Positions 39,801 through 48,387 of a DNA stretch of 64,000 bases are shown here, piece by piece. The notes under the pieces are model-generated. The model saw only the letters and a program-made list of their open reading frames with translations, was not told the DNA's origin and searched no databases. The stretch lies in the NCBI RefSeq assembly GCF_040819555.1, contig NZ_CP161920.1:3099001-3163000 (forward strand). The letters run 5' to 3'. The position numbers were made by a program, and so were the translations under genes. Position 1 is the stretch's first letter. Each line of letters starts with the position of its first letter. The stretch is from Nitratireductor sp. GISD-1A_MAKvit. GTDB taxonomy: Bacteria > Pseudomonadota > Alphaproteobacteria > Rhizobiales > Rhizobiaceae.

Positions 39801-41784
39801 CGAACGCTGGCTCGGCCATTTCGCTACGCTGGTTGAGGCGCTGGCAGAAGATATGTCCAAACCCATCGAGCGCCTGCCCCTCATGTCTCAGGACGAGATG
39901 GACTGGCTTGCCTATGGGCTAAACCAGACGCAGGCGGCCTATGACGATGAGCGCTTTGCCTTCGAGCTGTTTGGCGATCGCGCGGCGGAGACGCCCGACG
40001 CCATCGCCGCCACTCATGGCGAGGAAAGCATCACCTATGGAGAACTCGATGCGCGAAGCTGGCAAATGGCACGCCTGCTCCAGGAAAAGCTGCTCGTCCC
40101 CGGCTGCCGTGTCGCGGTAGCGCTCGACCGCTCGATCGACATGCTGGTGACGCTGCTGGCGATCATGAAGGCCGACCACATCTATGTGCCGCTTGATCCG
40201 GACCATCCCGAAGCGCGGCTGCGGCAGACTATGGAGGCGGCCAAAATCTCCGCCGTGATCTGCAAGAGTGACAGGATTGCGGACCTTGCCGGTGAAGACG
40301 TTCTGCCGATCCGGCTCGATCACGAGCGGGAGGTGATCGCCGCCGGGGATGCGACACCGCTGGAAGAGCGGGTTCATGGCACGCGGTCTACGGCCTACAT
40401 CATTTTCACATCAGGCTCGACGGGTGTGCCCAAGGGCGTGGAGGTCCCGCACAACGCACTCGTCAACTTCCTCACTTCCATGGCGAAGGAACCCGGTTTT
40501 GCGGCGGACGACACGCTGCTTGCCGTCACCACCATTTCCTTCGACATCGCCGCGCTGGAACTCTACCTGCCACTGATCTGCGGCGGGCGTGTGGTGATCG
40601 CCGACCGGATCGAGGTGCAGGACGGGTTCCGGCTTGTGAAGCGCCTTGAGGACTGTGGTGCAACCGTTTTGCAGGCAACGCCGACGCTCTGGCAGATGCT
40701 TGTCGAAGCGGGGCTTGGCGAAAGAAAGACGCTCAAGATGCTGTGCGGCGGCGAACCGCTAGCCGCAACGCTGGCGCGGAGCCTCTGCGCACTGGGCGGG
40801 GAATTGTGGAACATGTACGGACCGACCGAGACCACGATCTGGTCATCGGTCGCGCGGATCGACGATCCGGATGCGCCGATCACCATCGGCCAGCCCATCG
40901 CCAACACCCAGCTCTACATTCTGGACGCGCGCAACCGGCTTGCGCCCGTGGGCGTGACGGGCGAACTGAACATTGGCGGCGACGGGCTGGCAACCGGCTA
41001 TTTCAACAATGCCGAACAGACGCAGGCCGCTTTCCGCAATGTGTCGATTGGCGGTGTCCCACAGCGGCTCTACAAGACGGGCGATGTCGGACGGCGCCTG
41101 GCTGATGGCTCGCTACAGCTTCTGGGCCGGCGCGACAACCAGATCAAGCTGCGCGGTTTCCGTATCGAGCTCGGCGACATTGAGGCGGTCATTTCGAATG
41201 CCGAGGGCGTGCGCCAGTGCGCCGTGGTCGCCCCCGTGAACCGCAATGGCGACCGGCAGCTGGTGTGTCACACCGTGCCGGACGATCCCGCGAGCCCGCC
41301 TGCCGCACAGGCGCTCAGCGCGCATGCGAAGGCGCATCTCCCCGGCCACATGGTGCCCGCCTTCTGGGTCGATGCCGAAGCGCTGCCCCAGACGGCCAAT
41401 GGCAAGCTCGACCGCAAGACGCTCGAAAAGCAGGGCATCCCGCGCCAAGAGGCAGCCATCATCCGCACCGCGCCGCGCACACCGATGGAGGAGCAGCTTT
41501 CCGCCATCTGGCGCGATGTGCTCAACATTCCCGAAATCGGCGTGGAGGAAAACATCTACGCGCTGGGGGCGGATTCGCTCAGCATCTTCCGCATCGCAGC
41601 CCGGATGATCGATGCCGGCCTGCCGCTGGAGGCGCGGCATCTGCTGCAGCATCCCACCATCGGGGAACTGGCGCTGATCGCCGATGAGGCCGATGGCGAG
41701 ACCGCGAACGGGATCAAGCCGCATGTGCCTTCGCTGAAAGATTTTCGTCATGGCGCGCGCCGCCGCATGGAGGCACACGGATGA
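33801..41784 (+). CDS. Hybrid PKS-NRPS: KS-AT-ACP-aminotransferase-C-A-PCP, frameshifted in this sequence
   Basis: About 2660 residues after correction. KS (about 20-440): C200 in SACSTS, H336 in ECHGTATP, H375 in GNIGHLD. AT (about 550-850): S646 in GHSVGE and HAFH ending at H745, which points to malonyl-CoA. ACP: S978 in LGFDSL. PLP aminotransferase (about 1110-1590): CNTGSEA and K1420 in YGKVLGGGMPIG. C (about 1600-2030): HHIVCDG at 1729-1735. A (about 2050-2550): FTSGSTGVPKG, MYGPTE, YKTGD. PCP: S2592 in LGADS. The A pocket reads about D-I-L-Q-L-G-M-I-W, one residue from a known glycine code. No KR is present, so the beta-keto group would be transaminated to a beta-amine, as in iturin- and microcystin-type modules. 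The frame breaks in the GGG run 34736-34738; removing one G restores SGQADAIAAA. Confidence 0.93.
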
Positions 41785-44576
41785 GCGACATCGAACACAG
41801 GTCGCGGGCACTCGCCGCGAGCGACATCATCGGCGAATTTCCCTGCACGCAGACGCAGATGCGCTGCTGGTTCCTGGATCGCCTGAACCCGGGAAATCCC
41901 GCGCTCAACGTTGCCGTGCGTTGGGAAATTCGCGGGAGTTTCAGAACCGAAAGTATCGAAGAGGCTTTCCGGCAGATCATCCAGCGACACGAAATCCTGC
42001 GCACGCGTTTTGTCGAGACGGATGGGAAACCCATGCAGCAGGTGGTGCGCGGGGTCGAGTTCCGCATGCCGGTCATCGACCTGCGCCACGTGCCGAAAGA
42101 CCAGCGCGAGGCGCGCATCCAGTCGATCAGCAGGGAGACGGCGGCAGCACCCTTCGACCTCAGTCAACCGGGGCTCTTCCGCGTCACGCTCCTGATGGTG
42201 GAGAACAGGCGCGGCTTCATACTCATCACCGCGCATCAGAGCTGTTTCGACGGCTGGTCGATCCGCGTTCTGGGGCGCGAAGTGGGGGAGCTCGCAGCGG
42301 CCATCGACGCGAAACGCGCGCCGCACCTGCCGGAGCTGGCGCTGCAATATGGCGATTTCGCGCTGTGGCAGGAAGAATACCGCAACAGTTACGGCTTCGA
42401 GGCGGAGAAGACCTACTGGCGCGAGCAGTTGCGCGATGCGCCCTATTTCGAGATCAGACCCGACCGGCCGCGCGGCCGCGTGAAAACCAGCCGCGGCGAG
42501 ATCCTTTCCGCCGCGCTGCCGCTGGAATTTGGCGAGCGGATCGAGGCTGCGGCGCGGGCGCATCATGTTTCGCTTTTCAGCTACGGCGCGGCGGTCATCA
42601 GCGCAGCGCTGCACCACTATACGGGCGAACGCGAAGTGCTGTTCGGGACGCAGATCGCAGGGCGTGACGACGTGGATCTGGAGAACCTGATCGGCGTTTT
42701 CATCAACAATCTCGTTCTGCGTTTCGATATCGGTGAGGAACTGAGCTTCGCCGACCATCTCTCAAGGGTCAGCGCTACCGTGGGGGCGGCGCTCAACCAC
42801 CAGAAGATGCCGTTCAACAATCTTGTCGAGCTGATCAACCCGGTGCGGGACCCTGCCCGCAATCCGCTCGTCTCGGTGAACTTCAACCAGCAAAAGGCCT
42901 TTCTGGAAGACACGCGCTATGGCGATTTCGAGCTGATCAGCGCCCCGTCGCAATCGCCGGGCGTGATCTATGATCTCAACTTCATCATGATCGGCCGACC
43001 GACCGGCTGGCGCATGTCGGTGGAATACAATACCGATCTCTTCGACGAAGCGACCGCGCGGGAACTGCTCGATCTCTGGCAGAAAGCCTATGCCTTAGCG
43101 CTTGACGATCCGCAGGCGAAGATCGGCGCGATGGCGGGGCCGGTTCGTGCCGGCACATTGCCGAAGGAAGCGCAGCCAAAGCCGGCATCGCGGCTGGAAG
43201 CGCTGCTTCGCGCGCACCCGGATGTCGCCGATGTCGCCATCCGACAGGATGAACCGTCTAGTCCGCCCCACGCCTTCGTGGTGCCGAGTGCAGGGCTCAT
43301 GGTGCCGCTCGAGACCCTTCCGGCGCTGCTGAACGCCTATCTGGCCGAACGGCTGCCGAAGGATGATCTGCCATCCGTTATCAACGTTCTTCTTTCCCTG
43401 CCAGAACGGATGAACGACACACTCGAATTGCCGGCCATGTCGCCGGACGACAACGATGTTTCGGTAAAAAATCCGGCACCTTCGACAGACAGGCAGGTGG
43501 AGCTTGGCCGGATATGGGCGCGCGTGCTTGACGTGCCGCGGGTGGATGCAAACGACGACTTTTTTGCACTGGGCGGACATTCGCTTCTGGCTCTCAGAAT
43601 GTTCTCCGGCGTGCGCGAGGCCTTCGGAGTACAGCCTGATCTCGCCCTCCTCTTCAGGGAGCCGACGCTCTCGGGATTCGCATCGGCGATCTTCGGCACA
43701 CAGCCCGAACCCGTCACAGAACCGGCGGAAGAACCGGAGGCTCCGTCGCCGGTCACCGTCGACTGGGAAACGACGATCTACCGGCAGGGCAGCGGAGATT
43801 GCGCGGTCTATACGCTCAACCACCCCTTCCTCTATTACCGGATGGCGAAATCGCTTCCCGGCCATGCCTCCGTCGTCAATCTTCACATGTTCAATGCGAG
43901 GATCGATGAAGAAACCGAAGGCTTCTCGCTGGAAAAGATCGCCGGCGACGCAGTGGATGCGATGCAGCTCGGCGATACGCCCAAAACGGTTGCGCTGGTG
44001 GGGCTTTGCGTCAACGGCATCCTGGCCGCCGAGATGACCCGCCAGTTGCGGGCCCGGGGTCATGATGTGAGTTTTGTCGCGCTGATCGACAGCTGGGCGC
44101 CCGGTTATGTGCGTTCGCAACCGGCCATGACCCGCTGGCGCTGGAACACCGAGAAACGCGTAAAGCGGCTTCTCTACTTTTCCGGTAAGCTTCTGCGCGG
44201 GCGGATGCCGCTGATAACCTATCTGAAGGAGTTCAGCCTTTCGCTCAGGCTCATCGAGCGCTTTGCGCCTTCCCGTGCCATGAGCGAAGAAGAAGAAACG
44301 ACCGAAGCGGTTACCCGGTATCTCGTTCGTGCGGCCCGGCGCTACAGTCCGCGCGCGCTTTCCGGCGAAACCGTTCTCTTCTTCCGCAGCCAGGCCACAC
44401 ACCGGCGTGCAAGGCGGCTTTTGTTCGGGTGGCGTGGTTTCGTGCCGGATGAATCGCCGGTTTTTGATCTCAGCGGCTGGCACGAGGATTCGCTCAGCGA
44501 AATGGGGATCGACAAGCTTTCATCTGTGCTGGGCGAGCGTCTTGAACTGGGAGGCTCCGCTGACCGCCGTTCCTAA
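41781..44576 (+). CDS. Terminal NRPS protein: C-PCP-thioesterase with unusual active sites
   Basis: A 931-residue protein. The condensation domain (about 12-430) has AHQSCFDGW, so the usual HHxxxDG reads H152-Q153-x3-D157-G; the second, catalytic histidine is glutamine. No adenylation domain is present. The carrier domain has S601 in FFALGGHS. The C-terminal alpha/beta-hydrolase (about 655-925) resembles type I thioesterases (AAEMTRQLRARGHDVSFVAL), but the nucleophile motif reads GLCVNG with C743 in place of serine; H901 in SGWHEDSL is the likely catalytic histidine. It overlaps the PKS-NRPS gene by four bases and should release the product. The C domain may be structural, may accept an unusual nucleophile, or may be inactive. 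Confidence 0.9.
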   Translation: MSDIEHRSRALAASDIIGEFPCTQTQMRCWFLDRLNPGNPALNVAVRWEIRGSFRTESIEEAFRQIIQRHEILRTRFVETDGKPMQQVVRGVEFRMPVIDLRHVPKDQREARIQSISRETAAAPFDLSQPGLFRVTLLMVENRRGFILITAHQSCFDGWSIRVLGREVGELAAAIDAKRAPHLPELALQYGDFALWQEEYRNSYGFEAEKTYWREQLRDAPYFEIRPDRPRGRVKTSRGEILSAALPLEFGERIEAAARAHHVSLFSYGAAVISAALHHYTGEREVLFGTQIAGRDDVDLENLIGVFINNLVLRFDIGEELSFADHLSRVSATVGAALNHQKMPFNNLVELINPVRDPARNPLVSVNFNQQKAFLEDTRYGDFELISAPSQSPGVIYDLNFIMIGRPTGWRMSVEYNTDLFDEATARELLDLWQKAYALALDDPQAKIGAMAGPVRAGTLPKEAQPKPASRLEALLRAHPDVADVAIRQDEPSSPPHAFVVPSAGLMVPLETLPALLNAYLAERLPKDDLPSVINVLLSLPERMNDTLELPAMSPDDNDVSVKNPAPSTDRQVELGRIWARVLDVPRVDANDDFFALGGHSLLALRMFSGVREAFGVQPDLALLFREPTLSGFASAIFGTQPEPVTEPAEEPEAPSPVTVDWETTIYRQGSGDCAVYTLNHPFLYYRMAKSLPGHASVVNLHMFNARIDEETEGFSLEKIAGDAVDAMQLGDTPKTVALVGLCVNGILAAEMTRQLRARGHDVSFVALIDSWAPGYVRSQPAMTRWRWNTEKRVKRLLYFSGKLLRGRMPLITYLKEFSLSLRLIERFAPSRAMSEEEETTEAVTRYLVRAARRYSPRALSGETVLFFRSQATHRRARRLLFGWRGFVPDESPVFDLSGWHEDSLSEMGIDKLSSVLGERLELGGSADRRS

Positions 44577-44577
44577 A

Positions 44578-46177
44578 ATGCATGGAAAGCAGGCGAAGGT
44601 GGCGGCGCCCCTGCGCATCGGCATCATGCGCGAGGCAGGACAGCCTTTTGAAAACTGGGAGCTTCAACTCATCGAGCGGCTGCTTGCGGACCGCCGTTTC
44701 CGGCTTGTCGCGTTTCTCGATACTTCGAAACCGGCTGGCGCAAAGGCCAACATGCTCACCAGAATGGTGGCACGATTTGACGGTGCGCTATTTGCGCGTC
44801 AGTCGGGCTATAGCGCAAAGCGGTTCGAGCGCGCGCGAAAAGCCATACTCAATATCCCGCTGGCCAATGCTGTCGCGAATGGAGACCGGCACGGACCGCA
44901 ACTCGACATCATCCTTCGCCACCGCAATGCAGATTTGCCTGAGGCAATTCTTAATGCTCTCCCGCTCGGCGTCTGGTCGCTCAGCCATGTTTTCACGCAG
45001 TCGGGCTCGGCGAGTTGGGACGGCATCGCCGATATGGCGGCCGGTGCTCCGACTAGCCAGCTCTCGCTTTTTCTGGAAACGGCACGGCACCCGGAAAGGC
45101 GCGTCATCGCGCAGGCCGAATTCAATGTGAAATTCAGTGCGGCGCGCAATGCCGCCTTCATCAAGGAAAAGTCGGTTCTGCTTTTAATGCGTGAACTCAG
45201 ACGCGTCGCGGATACCGGCAAACTGCCAAAGCCGCTCAAAGCCCCCGATGCCGTCCAGGCGCTCAGGGCCGCCCGGCATTTTCAGGACAGGCCGCTATGC
45301 AGCGGCACTCACAAAAAACATAGCGCAGCGCGCGCTCAAGACCATGCGGCGTGCCTCTCATCAGGAAACCGCCGTCTGGACGCTTTTCAGCGGGCGCGGC
45401 GCCATTGACGATTTCGAGCCCAGCGAAGCCATCGAGATCCCGCCGACGGACACGGCCATCAGGGCCGATCCCTTCCTTTTTCACCATGAGGGGCGGACCT
45501 ATCTATTCTACGAGAACTATGGACTGGGCGATACCAAAGCGCACATCGCCGTGGGCGAAATCACCCGCAGCGGCTTTGAACCCATCGGCATAGCGCTGGG
45601 TGGCAGCGAACACCTCTCGTTTCCCTTCGTTTTCCGCGAGGGGGACGAGATTTTCCTCATGCCGGAGACGCATCAGAGGAAGCGCATCGAAATCTGGCGC
45701 GCGGTGAGTTTTCCGTTGATCTGGGAGCCCTATTCCCGGGCCTTTGAAGGATGGTCGACCGCCGACAGCACGCTTTTCAAACATCGCGGTCAGTGGTGGC
45801 TTTTCACCAATCTTTCAGAACATCATGCGTTCGAGGACCACTGCTCCGCGCTATACGCGTTCCAGGTCGACGGACCGGAATTGAAACGGATCGTTCCCCA
45901 TCGGCGGAATCCCATTGTTGTGGGCAGCGCCACGGCACGCAATGCCGGCCGCATCTTCTCACGCCATCGCCGGCTTTACCGACCGGCGCAGTACAATGCG
46001 CACGGCATCTATGGCTACGGTCTCAACATCATGAAGATCGAACAACTGGACCTTGATGATTATCGGGAAACATGTGTGCGCCGCATCCTGCCCGATTTCA
46101 AACCGGGCCTGACCGGCTGCCATCATTTCGATGCGAGCGGCTCACGCTATATTCTGGATGCGCGGCTCAACGCCTGA
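44578..46177 (+). CDS. GINT1-like protein: formyltransferase-like domain plus beta-propeller, frameshifted in this sequence
   Basis: About 532 residues after correction. The N-terminal half (LRIGIMREAG, LGVWSLSHVF, AARNAAFIKEKSVLLLMREL) looks like a degenerate formyltransferase-type Rossmann domain. The C-terminal half has repeated blades (RADPFLFHHEGRTYLFYENY, LSFPFVFREGDEIFLMPETH, ADSTLFKHRGQWWLFTNL). These match the N-terminal domain family named for glucosamine inositolphosphorylceramide transferase 1. Two overlapping frames are joined at a TTTT run (45279-45282); removing one T gives ARHFRTGRYAAALTKN. It starts one base after the NRPS stop, so it belongs to that operon. Members of this family occur in natural-product and glycan loci; sugar or acyl modification is a guess. 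Confidence 0.7.
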
Positions 46178-46953
46178 TGACGTTCGATCCGTGCTGCGGG
46201 CCGCCAGGCCCCGCGCCTTTCTCGCCGGGCAGGCTGAAGCGTGCCGCCGCGATAGTTCAGCGAAACGGCATTTCCGGCCGTCAGCGCCGCGACCGCGCCG
46301 ACATAGCCACGCGGCAGGGTGAGGTTGAGAAACTGCCACTGGGCCGGCGCATCGTCCACGCCATCGAGCCGCAGCAGTCGCGGCTCACCGACGGGATCGA
46401 TGGTGACATCAAAGGATTCAAGCGGCAGCGAAAGCCCCGCTCCATGCGCCTTCACGAACGCTTCCTTGCGTGTCCAGCAGCGGAAAAACGCTCCAAGATA
46501 ATCCTGCGCCGGCACCACCTTCAGCGCTTCGTTCTCAGCCCCGGAGAAAAAGTGCTCTGCGAGATTTTCCCGGAACGGAAGAACGCGCTCGATGTCTATG
46601 CCGAGCTGATAGCGGTCGGAAACGGCGAGAACCGCCGTCGGGCCGCTGTGACTGAGATTGAAATGAAGCGGCGGTTCACCGCGCCCGGCAAGCCGGGGTT
46701 TGCCAAAGGCATTGTATGAAAAAGCGAGACGGTTTGCCGCGACGTCGAGATAGGATCCGAGGATCGCACGCAACCGCCCCCTCCCGGCGATGAAACGCAG
46801 CCGGTGCTGCTCATGCACGAAGCGAGAGGCGCGTGCGAACTCCGCCTCGCTGAGAGCCGAGACGAGCGGCGGCAGCGCCTCCAGGGGAACATCGAGTGAC
46901 CACTGCCAGACATCGATCGTGCCGGCACCGACGCTTGCGGGTTTAAGCTGCAT
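46147..46953 (-). CDS. Sfp-type 4'-phosphopantetheinyl transferase
   Basis: A 268-residue protein from the ATG at 46953; an upstream in-frame start would lie deeper in the neighbouring gene. Sfp-family motifs are HFNLSHSG, LGIDIERV and FFRCWTRKEAFVKAHGAG (the WxxKEA motif). It transfers phosphopantetheine from CoA to carrier-protein serines and should activate the four carrier domains of the adjacent NRPS-PKS line. It converges on the GINT1-like gene with a 31-base overlap, and its start overlaps the end of the DegT aminotransferase gene by 11 bases. Confidence 0.94.
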   Translation of the reverse strand: MQLKPASVGAGTIDVWQWSLDVPLEALPPLVSALSEAEFARASRFVHEQHRLRFIAGRGRLRAILGSYLDVAANRLAFSYNAFGKPRLAGRGEPPLHFNLSHSGPTAVLAVSDRYQLGIDIERVLPFRENLAEHFFSGAENEALKVVPAQDYLGAFFRCWTRKEAFVKAHGAGLSLPLESFDVTIDPVGEPRLLRLDGVDDAPAQWQFLNLTLPRGYVGAVAALTAGNAVSLNYRGGTLQPARRERRGAWRPAARIERHQALSRASRI

Positions 46954-48121
46954 ACGAGAACCGCCTTTCAAGCACACTCCGGCCTGCCATGCGGCGGGCG
47001 AGATAGGCCATGAGCGCCGTGGGGTAATTTTCTCCAAGACTGATGCGGCAGGTGCGCTTCAGAATATCCAGCGAGCGGGCGCACATCTCGGGCCCGTATT
47101 CCACATCCGCCGACGCCCAGCCAAAAGGGTTCATCGCCGGATGGAATGCCCTCTTTTCCAGGATCGGAGTCCAGTGGGTACACACATGGCGACTTGAATC
47201 GAAAACCCGATGGACGCCCCGCCGGTTTTGCGCGGCAAAAGCCTTCGCCTCGCCTTCCGTCTCAAAGAGCAAATGAAGGCCGACGGCGTTTTGCGGGTCA
47301 TTGTGCGGTCCAAGACGGAAGGCGTCGCTGCCCGACAGAATGTGCGACATGACCCGATGCCGCCTGCGCATGCGGCGCAGCATGGGATCGAGCTTTCCAA
47401 GCTGCACGTTGAGCATCGCACCCTGGATCTGGCTTGCCTTGAAGTTCACGCCGAAAAAGCTCGGCTCGTTATAGTTGTCGAGATGCCCGCGAAAGAGTTC
47501 GCCCACATCGTGATACATGCGCGCACGGGCAAAATACCGGTCGCTCCGGGAGGCCACAGCACCGCCCTCGCCGATGTTCATGTTCTTGAACTGGTTGAAG
47601 CTGAAAGCGCCAATGTCGCCGATCGTGCCGACGCGCTGTCCCCGATAGCTCACGCCCACCGCCTGGCAGGCATCCTCGATCACCACGAGGCCGTTCTGGC
47701 GGGCAAGTGCCGTGATCGCCGCCATGTCGCAGACCATGTTGGCCATGTGCACCGGCAGAATGGCTCGAGTGCGCTGGGTGATCTTGCGCGCGATGTCTTC
47801 GGGATCCATGGTCAGCGTTTCGTCGATATCGACGATGACGGGAACAGCTCCCACCGCGAGCACCGAGGCGGCCGTTGCGATCCATGTATAGGCCGGCACG
47901 AGCACCTCGTCGCCGGGTCCCACGCCGGCGGAAGCCAGAGCACTGATCAACGCGCCAGTGCCGCTGCTGACCGTCAGCACATGCCTGACACCGAATTTTT
48001 CGGAAAAAGCCCTTTCGAACCGGTCGAGCGGCCCCTCGCCGGGACCGCCATATCGGGCAAGACGCCCCGAGGCGATGACCCCGCCGATGGCCAGCCACTC
48101 GCGCAAACCAACTTTTGCCAT
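46943..48121 (-). CDS. DegT/DnrJ/EryC1/StrS-family PLP aminotransferase
   Basis: About 392 residues from an ATG at 48121; a GTG 33 bases upstream is an alternative. Family features are SSGTGALISAL near residue 55, GDEVLVPAYTWIATA, EDACQAVGVSYRGQRVG, and the PLP lysine in FNQFKNMNIGEGGAV. Such enzymes usually aminate keto-sugar nucleotides; some act on natural-product intermediates or scyllo-inosose. The active-site context is standard. With the PPTase and GINT1-like gene next door, it may supply an amino sugar or amino cyclitol for the NRPS-PKS product or for the polysaccharide. Confidence 0.9.
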   Translation of the reverse strand: MAKVGLREWLAIGGVIASGRLARYGGPGEGPLDRFERAFSEKFGVRHVLTVSSGTGALISALASAGVGPGDEVLVPAYTWIATAASVLAVGAVPVIVDIDETLTMDPEDIARKITQRTRAILPVHMANMVCDMAAITALARQNGLVVIEDACQAVGVSYRGQRVGTIGDIGAFSFNQFKNMNIGEGGAVASRSDRYFARARMYHDVGELFRGHLDNYNEPSFFGVNFKASQIQGAMLNVQLGKLDPMLRRMRRRHRVMSHILSGSDAFRLGPHNDPQNAVGLHLLFETEGEAKAFAAQNRRGVHRVFDSSRHVCTHWTPILEKRAFHPAMNPFGWASADVEYGPEMCARSLDILKRTCRISLGENYPTALMAYLARRMAGRSVLERRFSYAA

Positions 48122-48387
48122 GGTGTTTTCCCGCTTGGCCGACGGGCGAGCCACGCCCGCGGCGCCCCAATTGTCCCTGAAGCGTATGCCCGGGACATGG
48201 GGTTTTCAAATAATCCAATAATGTAGCGGCGAAGCGTTTCGCCCTACCCGGCAATGGCCAAAACCCTTAGCAAGCTGCCCCTTCTATGCAATTTGGATGA
48301 GTTCGGTCGGGCGCGCGATTTTGATAGCCTCTTGCGGGGTCTTCACCGTGCAGCGAACCCATTTTTCGCAACTGACACGCTGTTCTG

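Noticed and set aside
33801..41784. Microcystin or nodularin synthetase
   Set aside because: The module order resembles McyE, but there is no methyltransferase, the starter is a stand-alone A-PCP and the set of partner genes is different.
45191..46177. A separate gene for the propeller half of the GINT1-like protein
   Set aside because: The start is internal with no ribosome site, and the two halves form one known architecture when a single T is removed from the run at 45279-45282.
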